DNA from: an uncultured Acidobacteriota bacterium
Lineage (GTDB): Bacteria > Acidobacteriota > Vicinamibacteria > Fen-336
Reading direction: 5' to 3'
Length of the DNA: 54,593 nucleotides
NCBI GenBank assembly: GCA_902826455.1
Contig: CADEEV010000030.1
Coordinates: 1 to 54,593, forward strand
Shown: positions 36,284 through 44,184 of the stretch, in pieces
How positions within the stretch are numbered: the stretch's first letter is position 1
How the letters are laid out: every line of letters starts with the position of its first letter
Made by a program: the position numbers and the translations under genes
Notes under the pieces: generated by a model
The model's database searches: none
What the model was told of the DNA's origin: nothing
Seen by the model: only the letters and a program-made list of their open reading frames with translations

Positions 36284-37248
36284 AGGACCTGCTGATCGTC
36301 GGCGCCGGCCCCTCGGGCCTCGCCGCCGCGATCGCGGCGGAACAGGCGGACCTCGACTACGAGGTCCTCGAGAAGGGCGTCCTCGTCAACTCGATCTTCC
36401 ACTTCCCGCGGGCGATGACCTTCTTCACCACGCCCGAGCTCCTGGAGATCGGCGGCCTGCCCTTCGTGACGCCCTACGAGAAGCCGACCCAGTGGGAGGC
36501 GCTGCGCTACTACCGGCGCGTGGCCGACACGTTCCGGCTGAAGATCCGCCTGGGCTGCGCCGTGCGCGCTCTCGAGCGCGCGGACGACGCCTTCGCGGTG
36601 GGCGTCGAGGCGGGCGGCCAGCGAGACGTCCTGCGCTCCCGCAACGTCGCGATCTGCACCGGCTACTACGACCATCCCAACCGCCTGGGCATTCCCGGCG
36701 AGGACCGCCCCCACGTCTTCCACTACTACGACGAGCCCCACGCGTACTACCGGCAGGACGTCGTGGTGGTCGGTGGCAAGAACTCGGCGGCGATCGCGGC
36801 CCTCGAGCTGTGCCGGGCGGGCGCCCGCGTGACGCTCGTGCATCGGCGTGCGGCGCTCGGCGATTCGATCAAGTACTGGATCCGTCCCGACATCGAGAAC
36901 CGCCTGAAGGACGGCGCGGTGCGGGGCCTGTTCGAGTCGCAGCTCGTCGAGATCGGCCCTCGGTCCGTGGTCGTCGACGGACCGGGTGGCCGGGCCGAGC
37001 ATCCGGCGAGCGCGGTCTTCCTGCTCACCGGCTATCACCCGGACGCGTCGCTCCTGTCCGGCGCGGGGGTTGCGATCGACCCGCAGACGCTCAAGCCCCG
37101 CCACGACCCCGAGACCCTCGAGACCAACGTGCCGGGACTGTTCGTGGCCGGGTCCGTGGCGGCCGGCAGCGAGACGAGCCGGATCTTCATCGAGACCGGG
37201 CGCTTCCACGGCGAAGCCATCGTCAAGACGGTCGCGAGCCGCCGGTAG
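36280..37248 (+). CDS. ypdA: YpdA-family FAD/NAD(P) oxidoreductase
   Basis: A 322-residue flavoprotein. The FAD site is LLIVGAGPSGLAAAIAAEQA, followed by NSIFHFPRAMTFFTTPELLE, which I associate with YpdA rather than thioredoxin reductase. The NAD(P) site is VVVVGGKNSAAIAALELCRAG, and no CxxC pair is present. Known YpdA enzymes reduce bacillithiol disulfide, so this organism may use bacillithiol; that is inference. It is coupled to the upstream reductase (GTGA) and lies 3 nt before ligD. Confidence 0.85.
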   Translation: MKDLLIVGAGPSGLAAAIAAEQADLDYEVLEKGVLVNSIFHFPRAMTFFTTPELLEIGGLPFVTPYEKPTQWEALRYYRRVADTFRLKIRLGCAVRALERADDAFAVGVEAGGQRDVLRSRNVAICTGYYDHPNRLGIPGEDRPHVFHYYDEPHAYYRQDVVVVGGKNSAAIAALELCRAGARVTLVHRRAALGDSIKYWIRPDIENRLKDGAVRGLFESQLVEIGPRSVVVDGPGGRAEHPASAVFLLTGYHPDASLLSGAGVAIDPQTLKPRHDPETLETNVPGLFVAGSVAAGSETSRIFIETGRFHGEAIVKTVASRR

Positions 37249-37251
37249 CTC

Positions 37252-39183
37252 GTGGCCGGGCCGAAGCGACCGCCGACGGTCGAGGAGCTGAGCGGCGAGC
37301 TCGCGCGCCTGGGAGCGCCGCGCCGGCGCGTCGAGGTGGCCACGGTCGGGCTCATGCTCGCCGAGACCCGAGCCGCGCCGTGGAGCGGCCCGGACTGGGT
37401 GTTCGAGCTCAAGCACGACGGCTATCGGCTGCTCGCGAGTCGCGTGGACGGCGCTGCGAAGCTGTTGTTCCGTCGCAGCTCGGACGCGACCGCCACGTTT
37501 CCCGAGATCGCGCGCGCGGTCGCGGCCCTGCCCTTCGACGTCGTGCTCGACGGCGAGGTCGTGGTCCTGGACGAGGCGGGGCGGCCCAGCTTCCAGCGCC
37601 TGCAGAAGCGGGGCCTCCTGAAGCGCGGCGCCGACGTCGCGCGCTCGGCCGCGCTCCTGCCGGCGACGCTGTTCGTCTTCGACCTGCTGGCCCTCGAGGG
37701 CCACGACCTGCGTGGGCTCGCCCTCGTCGAGCGTAAGACGCTGCTTGCGCGGATCCTGCCGCCCGCCGGAGCGCTACGGTACTCGGATCATGTCGAGGCC
37801 GAGGGCACGGCTTTCTATGCCGAGGTGGAGCGCCTGGGCCTCGAGGGCATGATGGCGAAGCGGGCCCGCAGCACCTACAGGGCCGGCCGGTCGCCGGACT
37901 GGGTGAAGGTCCGGCTCGACGCGAGCGGCGACTTCGTGGTCGCCGGCCTGAGCCCCGGCGAGGGCCAGGGCGGCGGTTACGGCGCGCTCCATCTCGCCGT
38001 GTTCGCCGACGGAAGGCTGACCTACGCGGGGCGCGTGGGCAGCGGCCTCGGCGACGCGGACCTCGCCGCGATCGCCGCGCGGCTCGCGCCGTTCCGCCGC
38101 CAGGGCCCGTCTTGCTCGGGCCCGGTACCCAAGGGCGCGGGCCAGCTCTGGGTCGAGCCGCGCGAGGTCTGCGAGGTCCGCTACAAGGAATGGACGGCCG
38201 AGCACCTGCTGCGGCACCCGGTCTTCCTGCGCTTCCGCGACGACAAGGGCCCGGAAGAGTGCGTTCGCGAGACCACGGATCCTGCGGCGAGCCCGGCTTT
38301 CAGCAACCTCGACAAGGTGTTCTGGCCCGAGGAGGGCTACACCAAGGGCGACCTGATCGAGTACTACCGCGCCGTGGCGCCCTGGCTGCTGCCCTATCTC
38401 GACGATCGTCCCGTCGTCCTCACGCGCTACCCGGACGGCATCCTCGGGAAGAACTTCTTCCAGAAGGACGCTCCCGGATCCACTCCACCCTGGCTCCGCA
38501 CCGAGCGCATGTGGAGCGAGCATGCCCAGCGCGAGATCGACTACTTCGTGGTCGACGATGCGGAGGCCCTCGCCTACCTCGCGAACCTCGGCACCATCCC
38601 GCTCCACATCTGGTCGAGTCGCGTCGCGACCCTGGCCTACCCCGACTGGTGCATCCTCGACCTCGATCCCAAGGGCGCGCCGTTCGCCGACGTCGTGACG
38701 CTCGCTCGTTCGGCCGGCGAGCTCTGCGACGCGATGGGCGTCCCGGGCTTCCCCAAGACGAGCGGCTCCACGGGGCTCCACGTGCTCGTCCCTCTCGGCG
38801 GCCAGCTCACCTACGATCAGTCGCGCTCCTTCGGCGAGCTGATGGCGCGCGTCCTCGTGGAGCGCCATCCCGGGATCGCCACGGTCGTGCGCACGCCGTC
38901 CAAGCGCGGCGGCAAGGTCTACGTCGACTTCCTGCAGAACGGCCACGGCCGGCTCCTCGTGTCTCCGTTCTCCGTCCGGCCCGTGCCGGGCGCCCGGGTC
39001 TCGATGCCGCTGCGCTGGGAGGAGGTGACGGCAGGCCTCGATCCGACGCGCTTCACGATCGAGACCGTTCCGGGACTGCTCGCGAAGGCGGGGCAGGAGC
39101 CGATGCGGCCGGTCCTCGGGGCGACGCCGGACCTGGCGCGAGCCCTGGCCCGTCTCTCCGAGGGCCTCGGGCAGTCGGGTTAG
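37252..39183 (+). CDS. ligD: DNA ligase D, ligase and polymerase domains only
   Basis: A 643-residue enzyme that joins broken DNA ends with Ku. Residues 45-330 are an ATP-dependent ligase and OB fold, with the nucleotidyl Lys54 in FELKHDGYRLLA and DGEVVVLDEAG, EGMMAKRARSTYRAGRSPDWVKV. From about residue 355 comes the polymerase/primase domain (FSNLDKVFWPEEGYTKGDLI, CILDLDPKG, TSGSTGLHVLVPL, VYVDFLQNGHGR). No HxDxR phosphoesterase domain is present at the N-terminus. Domain order is ligase then polymerase. Start GTG 37252. Confidence 0.95.
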   Translation: MAGPKRPPTVEELSGELARLGAPRRRVEVATVGLMLAETRAAPWSGPDWVFELKHDGYRLLASRVDGAAKLLFRRSSDATATFPEIARAVAALPFDVVLDGEVVVLDEAGRPSFQRLQKRGLLKRGADVARSAALLPATLFVFDLLALEGHDLRGLALVERKTLLARILPPAGALRYSDHVEAEGTAFYAEVERLGLEGMMAKRARSTYRAGRSPDWVKVRLDASGDFVVAGLSPGEGQGGGYGALHLAVFADGRLTYAGRVGSGLGDADLAAIAARLAPFRRQGPSCSGPVPKGAGQLWVEPREVCEVRYKEWTAEHLLRHPVFLRFRDDKGPEECVRETTDPAASPAFSNLDKVFWPEEGYTKGDLIEYYRAVAPWLLPYLDDRPVVLTRYPDGILGKNFFQKDAPGSTPPWLRTERMWSEHAQREIDYFVVDDAEALAYLANLGTIPLHIWSSRVATLAYPDWCILDLDPKGAPFADVVTLARSAGELCDAMGVPGFPKTSGSTGLHVLVPLGGQLTYDQSRSFGELMARVLVERHPGIATVVRTPSKRGGKVYVDFLQNGHGRLLVSPFSVRPVPGARVSMPLRWEEVTAGLDPTRFTIETVPGLLAKAGQEPMRPVLGATPDLARALARLSEGLGQSG

Positions 39184-39186
39184 TAT
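39181..39186 (+). promoter_or_regulatory. -10-type site before the SGNH hydrolase gene
   Basis: TAGTAT starts at the last two bases before and includes the end of the ligD stop codon (TAG 39181-39183), 8 nt before ATG 39195. No Shine-Dalgarno sequence fits. Confidence 0.45.
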
Positions 39187-39194
39187 CCCGGCGC

Positions 39195-40220
39195 ATGTCC
39201 GCGCCGGCGCCCCCGCAGTTCTCCCGAGGCCGGTCGCTCCTCTTCGCGAGCGTCATCGTGTGCGGGTTCTTCGGGATCCTCGAAGGCGCCCTGCGGGTGA
39301 AGGGAGTCGCGCCGACGCTGCGGCCGATCCTGCTGCTGCGGCAGATGGACTCCGACATCCGCTTGCCGTTCATGCGTGCCGACAAGGAGGTGTTCTGGTC
39401 GCCGCAGCCCGGCTACCGGGGCGTCTTCATGAACCATGGCGTGACGATCGACTCGGCCGGCCTGCGGGGAGCCGAGGTCGACCTCCGGCGCGTCCCGGGG
39501 GGCAGACGCCGTCTCCTGGCCTTCGGGGACTCGATCACGTTCGGGTACGGCGCCGACGACGAGGATACCTACCCGTATCAGCTCGGGCTGCGTCTCGCGT
39601 CGCACCATGTCGAGGTCGTCAACGCCGGGGTCACGGGCTACACGAGTCACCAGGTGCTGGGCTACGTGCGGCGCTACCTCCCCTTGCTGCGGCCCGACGC
39701 GATCAGCGTGTGCATCGGCTGGAACGACGGCAACGGACGCACGGCGGACGACCGCGAGTACGCGCGGCGGCTGGCCGTCGCACGCGACGTCGAGGGCGTC
39801 CTGGACGGGCTCTACCTGTATCGCGCCCTCAAGAACGCCTACCTGCGGGCCGGCCTGCGCACGCCGCGCCAGGAGCGACCCATCGCGCGCGTGAGCCTCG
39901 ATCAGTACCGCGAGAACCTGACCGCGATCGCGATCGAGGCGCGTCGGGTGGGCGTGCGGCCCGTCTTCGTCGCGCTGCCACGGCGTCAGGGGCCCGACGA
40001 GCGGCGCTCGCGAGACACGCCCTACGCGACGGTGCTGGCGGAGACAGCACGGACCCTGAAGGTGCCGCTCTTGAGCGTTGGGGACCTCGGCATCGACACC
40101 CCGCGCGCCTCGACGACCGAGTACTTCATCGACTCCCTGCACTTCAGCCCGGCGGGAGCGGCGCTCATGGCCGACACGCTGGCTCCGCAGTTGCTGGCCC
40201 CGGGAGTGCTCGGCCCATGA
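39195..40220 (+). CDS. Membrane-anchored SGNH/GDSL hydrolase
   Basis: A 341-residue protein with an N-terminal membrane segment (about 14-32) and an SGNH catalytic domain outside the membrane. Block I is FGDSITFGYG (Ser113), block II NAGVTGYTS, block III CIGWNDGNG, and block V DSLHFSPAG (Asp and His). It probably removes or transfers an acyl or acetyl group on a glycan. It is coupled as ATGA to the next large membrane protein, which suggests a shared pathway. Confidence 0.87.
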   Translation: MSAPAPPQFSRGRSLLFASVIVCGFFGILEGALRVKGVAPTLRPILLLRQMDSDIRLPFMRADKEVFWSPQPGYRGVFMNHGVTIDSAGLRGAEVDLRRVPGGRRRLLAFGDSITFGYGADDEDTYPYQLGLRLASHHVEVVNAGVTGYTSHQVLGYVRRYLPLLRPDAISVCIGWNDGNGRTADDREYARRLAVARDVEGVLDGLYLYRALKNAYLRAGLRTPRQERPIARVSLDQYRENLTAIAIEARRVGVRPVFVALPRRQGPDERRSRDTPYATVLAETARTLKVPLLSVGDLGIDTPRASTTEYFIDSLHFSPAGAALMADTLAPQLLAPGVLGP

Positions 40221-42313
40221 GCGGCCGCCGGCACCTCGTCGCCGCCTTCGCGGCCTACCTGCTGCTCGCGATCCTCGCGACCTGGCCCCTCGCGGCGAGG
40301 AGCGCCGAGCACGTCGTGGGCGACGAGGCCCTGCAGGGCATGTGCGTTGGCACGCCCAACCTGAACGTGTGGGCCCTGGGTTTCGTGCTCCACCAGCTGC
40401 CCCGCGATCCGCTCCACCTGTTCGACGCCAATGCGTTCCCTCCCTACCCCAGGACCCTGGCGTTCTCCGAGCACCTGTTCGTGCCGGCGCTCCTCGCGGC
40501 GCCGTTCCTCGCCCTCACCGGCAATCTCGTCTTCGCGTACAACATGACTTCGCTCCTGACCCTCGCCCTCGCCGGCCTCGGCATGTACCTGCTCGCCCGC
40601 GAGCTCGTGGGCGACGGCGTCGGCGCCTTCGCGGCCGGAGCGCTCTACGCGTTCCACAGCTTCAACGTGAACGAGCTGATCCGGCTGCAGATCCTCTCGA
40701 ACCAGTGGTTCCCCTTCCTCGTCCTGGCGCTCGTGCGGTTCTTCAAGGCGCCCTCCGGCCGGCGCGCCGCGGCGGTCGGCGCGGCCTACGCGCTGCAGAG
40801 CCTGAGCTGCATGTACTGGCTCCTCTACGCGCCCTTCGTGGCGGCGCCGCTCGTGGCCGTGTTGTGGTGGCGCCACCGGACCGCGTGGCGCGCTCTGCTT
40901 CCCGTGGGCCTCGCCCTGGGCGTAGCCCTCGGGCTCTCGGGCCTCTTCGCATGGCCCTATCTCCAGAACGAGCACGACTTCGGGTTCGAGCGCTCGTCGG
41001 TGAGCTCAATGCCCCCCGATCGCTACGGCTACGTGCTCCCGAACAACTGGATGTACTCGTGGCTGCTCCCGACCACGATGCCCAACGAGCACGCGCCCCA
41101 CTTCATCGGCTTCCTGTCCCTCGCCCTCGCGGCGGCCGGGCTGTGGCGGATGCGGCGTGGACCCGAGAGCCTGCGGCGTGTCGCGCCGGCCCTGCTCTTC
41201 CTGGTGGTCTTCGGCCTCGCCACGAGCCTCGGGCCGGACATGACGTTCGGGAGCGTGTCGATTCCCGGTCCGTACGCGTTCCTGCGTGCGTACGTGCCCG
41301 GGTTCGAGAGCTCGCGCTATCCCGAGCGCTTCTCGATCCTGGCCCTCCTCGGCCTCGCGCCCTTCGTGGCGGCGGGCCTCGCCGGGCTCGCGTCGTCGCG
41401 CGCGGCCTCGGGGCTCCTCGCGGCGCTGGTGTTCCTCGAGCACCTGGCGCCGCCGATGAGCCTCGCGTACCTGCCGAGCCGCGAGCACGTGCCCGAGGTG
41501 TACCGCTGGCTGGCCGGCCAGGAGGACGTGAAGGTCGTCGCCCACGTTCCGGCCTCGCGCTACTTCGGCGAGCGGGCCGACGGCATCCCGATGTACCTCT
41601 CGACGTTCCACTGGAAGCGCACGGTCCAGGGCTACACCGGCTACTTCCCGCCGAACTACCAGTTCCTGAAGTGGCATCTCTACAACTTCCCCGCGACGGG
41701 CGACGCGACGCTGCTCGCGAAGGCGGGCATCGACACCCTCGTGCTCGAGCCGGGAACTTTGCGCGGCCGAAGCCTCGAGGCCGGGCCGTGGACGCAGCTG
41801 GGGCCGTTCCCGGGAGGCGAGGTGGTTCTGCGTCTCGATCGGGTGGCGCGCCTGCCGACGACGGGGCCCCCGGCCTTCCGCCCCAGCCCGCGGGACCACT
41901 GGCGCGTCTCGGGCTCGGCCCCGGGAGCCGAGCGCACCCTCGACGGCTCGCTCGCCACGGCCTGGGTCGGCAACAGCCTGCGCTCGATCGCCCTCGCGTC
42001 CTATCGCGTCGACTTCGGCGAGACGCTCCGCGTGCGGCGCATCCGCATCGGCCTGCGGCCGGGCAGCTGGACGTTCCCCACGCGCTTCGACGTGCTCGGT
42101 CTCGCGGGCGGCACGGAGATCGACATGCCCCTCGACAAGGCCGCCATCTACGGCCGGCTCCTGGACTCGCTCATGGACGCCCCGCTGGCGCCGGCGATGA
42201 TCATCGAGATCCCGCCGTCGGAGCTGCGGGGTCTCGTCCTCGAGCAGCTGCGGCCCGACCTGTTCCGGATGCCGTGGTCGATCGCCGAGTTCGACGTGGA
42301 GACGGCGCCCTAG
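40217..42313 (+). CDS. YfhO/GT-C-like membrane protein with a C-terminal discoidin-like domain
   Basis: A 698-residue protein with about 12 membrane segments in the first 440 residues. An early periplasmic loop has CVGTPNLNVWALGFVLHQLP and later DANAFPPYPRTLAFSEHLFV. The C-terminal 140 residues look like a discoidin (F5/8-type) carbohydrate-binding domain (RTLDGSLATAWVGNS, then RRIRIGLRPGSWTFPTRFDV). It may transfer a sugar and also hold the glycan. It overlaps the SGNH gene by ATGA and the convergent GT2 by CTAG. Confidence 0.75.
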   Translation: MSGRRHLVAAFAAYLLLAILATWPLAARSAEHVVGDEALQGMCVGTPNLNVWALGFVLHQLPRDPLHLFDANAFPPYPRTLAFSEHLFVPALLAAPFLALTGNLVFAYNMTSLLTLALAGLGMYLLARELVGDGVGAFAAGALYAFHSFNVNELIRLQILSNQWFPFLVLALVRFFKAPSGRRAAAVGAAYALQSLSCMYWLLYAPFVAAPLVAVLWWRHRTAWRALLPVGLALGVALGLSGLFAWPYLQNEHDFGFERSSVSSMPPDRYGYVLPNNWMYSWLLPTTMPNEHAPHFIGFLSLALAAAGLWRMRRGPESLRRVAPALLFLVVFGLATSLGPDMTFGSVSIPGPYAFLRAYVPGFESSRYPERFSILALLGLAPFVAAGLAGLASSRAASGLLAALVFLEHLAPPMSLAYLPSREHVPEVYRWLAGQEDVKVVAHVPASRYFGERADGIPMYLSTFHWKRTVQGYTGYFPPNYQFLKWHLYNFPATGDATLLAKAGIDTLVLEPGTLRGRSLEAGPWTQLGPFPGGEVVLRLDRVARLPTTGPPAFRPSPRDHWRVSGSAPGAERTLDGSLATAWVGNSLRSIALASYRVDFGETLRVRRIRIGLRPGSWTFPTRFDVLGLAGGTEIDMPLDKAAIYGRLLDSLMDAPLAPAMIIEIPPSELRGLVLEQLRPDLFRMPWSIAEFDVETAP

Positions 42314-43467
42314 GCCACCCGCTTGCGCAGGGTGAAGAGGCTGAACAGGAAGCTCGAGAAGACCGTCTGCAGGCCGAGCACCATCACCACGATCGCCGGG
42401 ATCACCTGGCGCATGGTCACGCGCGGATCGAGACCGCCGAAGCGCACGCTCTGCCAGCCGAGCACCGCGTCCACGAGCAAGGCGCCGCCGGCGAGGGTCG
42501 CCGCGAGGCCGAGCAGCACGCCGCGCTCGAGGCCCACGGCGCCCGCGGCCCGAGCCAGACGGTCGTCGGGGAGAAAGCCTTCGCGCACCGCGAACAGCTT
42601 CGTGAAGATCGAGAACAGCACGATCTCGTAGCCGAGGATCACGAAGAAGCCGGAGACGAGCAGCGTGTGGATGTCGAGCACCGCGCCGCCCACCGGCCAG
42701 GGCCCCGCGGCGAGCCGCACGCCCAGGGCGAGACCGGCGAGGAAGAGCGCGAGCCCGGGGTAGAGGAACAGCCAGTCGGGGCTGTAGAGCAGCATGAAGC
42801 GCAGGTGCCGCCAGCCGTCGCGCCAGCTGCGCAGGTGCGGCGGCCGGGAACGGCCATCCTTGTGCAGGACGATCGGCACCTCCGAAACCCTCATGCCCTT
42901 GAGGGTCGCGGCCACGACCATCTCGCTCGCGAACTCCATGCCCGTGGTCTGGAGCTGCATGCGCGCGAAGGCGTCGCGGCTGAAGCCGCGCAGCCCGCAA
43001 TGGAAATCCCCCGCGGGCGAGCGGAAGAAGAGGCGCCCGATCGCCGTCAGCACGGGGTTGCCGAGGTAGCGGTGCAAGGGCGGCATGGCGCCGGGCCGGA
43101 TGCCGCCCTTGAAGCGGTTCCCCATGACGAGGTCGTCGCCGGCCCGCAGCCGCGCGACGAAACCGTCGAGGCTCGCGAAGTCGTAGCTGTCGTCGGCGTC
43201 GCCCATGATCACGAAGCGGCCCTGGGCAGCCTCGATGCCGCCGCGCAGCGCGCTGCCGTAGCCCTTCTCGACCACGTCCACGACGCGCGCGCCTTCGGCG
43301 CGGGCGATCGCCTGGGAGCCGTCGCGGCTGCCGTTGTCCGCGACCACCACTTCCCCCGCGATGCCCGCGCGCTCGAGGAACGCGCGGGCCTTCCGGACGC
43401 ACGTGGCCAGGGTCTCCGCCTCGTCGAGGCACGGCATCACGATCGTGAGCTCGAGAGGCGTCGCCAT
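42310..43467 (-). CDS. DPM1-like polyprenyl-phosphate glycosyltransferase with four C-terminal membrane segments
   Basis: A 385-residue family 2 enzyme (LTIVMPCLDEAETLATCVR, VVVADNGSRDGS, VIMGDADDSYDF, FHCGLRGFSRDAF). The C-terminal third has four membrane segments, as in GtrB-like enzymes from other phyla. Start ATG 43467 lies 2 nt after the stop of the DUF72 gene. It is convergent with the preceding membrane protein. Confidence 0.9.
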   Translation of the reverse strand: MATPLELTIVMPCLDEAETLATCVRKARAFLERAGIAGEVVVADNGSRDGSQAIARAEGARVVDVVEKGYGSALRGGIEAAQGRFVIMGDADDSYDFASLDGFVARLRAGDDLVMGNRFKGGIRPGAMPPLHRYLGNPVLTAIGRLFFRSPAGDFHCGLRGFSRDAFARMQLQTTGMEFASEMVVAATLKGMRVSEVPIVLHKDGRSRPPHLRSWRDGWRHLRFMLLYSPDWLFLYPGLALFLAGLALGVRLAAGPWPVGGAVLDIHTLLVSGFFVILGYEIVLFSIFTKLFAVREGFLPDDRLARAAGAVGLERGVLLGLAATLAGGALLVDAVLGWQSVRFGGLDPRVTMRQVIPAIVVMVLGLQTVFSSFLFSLFTLRKRVA

Positions 43468-43469
43468 CG

Positions 43470-44174
43470 TCAGCGGAAGCGCTCGAGGAAGCGCGTCGCC
43501 AGGACGGCCGCGTTGCCTTCGTCCTCGTGCTTGAAGAACACCCAGGCCTCGCTCCAGGCCTGGCCGCGCACCCGCTCGGCCCAGGCGTCGAGAGCCGCGT
43601 CGTCGTAGTCCGTGCGGCGCAGCCGAAGATAGCCCCAGGCCGCCGTCGCGGCGAAGTTCGCGTCGGGCTCGCCGTCGTCGGTGTCGGCGGCGCACAAGGC
43701 GGCTCCGCGCTCACGGAGCAGGCCGCGCACCTCGTCGTCGAACCAGGAGTCGTTCCGGAACTCGAAGGCGGCGCGGCAGCCCGGCGGCAGCAGGTCGAGG
43801 AAGGCCGCGAGACGCGGCAGGTCCTTCTTCAGGAAAGGCGGGGTCTGGAACAGGATCGGGCCGAGTCTGGGTCCGAGCACCGCCGCCGTCTCGAGCAGGT
43901 GGGCGACGTCGGGCGCGGCCGTCGCGAGCAGCCGCTTCTGGTGGGTGATGCGCTGCGGCGACTTGAGCACGAACGCGAAGCTCTCGGGCACTTCCGCGGC
44001 CCAGCGCTCGAGCAGCTCGCGGCTCGGCATCTTGTAGAAGGTGTTGTTGATCTCGACGGTCGCGAAGCGCTCGGCGTAGAAGCGCAGCATGGCGGCGGCC
44101 GGGATGTCCTCGGGGTAGAAGCTGCCCTTCCACTCCTTGTAGCTGAAGCCGCTCGTCCCGACCCGCACCCGCAT
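43470..44174 (-). CDS. DUF72 (YecE-like) protein
   Basis: A 234-residue TIM-barrel-like protein of unknown function. Diagnostic tracts are RVGTSGFSYKEWKGSFYPE, FATVEINNTFYKMPSRELLE, and AAFEFRNDSWFDDEV. It lies between two glycan genes on the same strand, separated by 10 nt and 2 nt, so it is probably co-transcribed. No catalytic role is established for the family. Confidence 0.9.
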   Translation of the reverse strand: MRVRVGTSGFSYKEWKGSFYPEDIPAAAMLRFYAERFATVEINNTFYKMPSRELLERWAAEVPESFAFVLKSPQRITHQKRLLATAAPDVAHLLETAAVLGPRLGPILFQTPPFLKKDLPRLAAFLDLLPPGCRAAFEFRNDSWFDDEVRGLLRERGAALCAADTDDGEPDANFAATAAWGYLRLRRTDYDDAALDAWAERVRGQAWSEAWVFFKHEDEGNAAVLATRFLERFR

Positions 44175-44184
44175 CGTGACGATT

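Noticed and set aside
41006-43714. Long open frame on the minus strand across the discoidin-like membrane protein and GT2 genes
   Set aside because: It spans two genes on different strands, and its low-complexity Arg/Pro-rich product has no domain.
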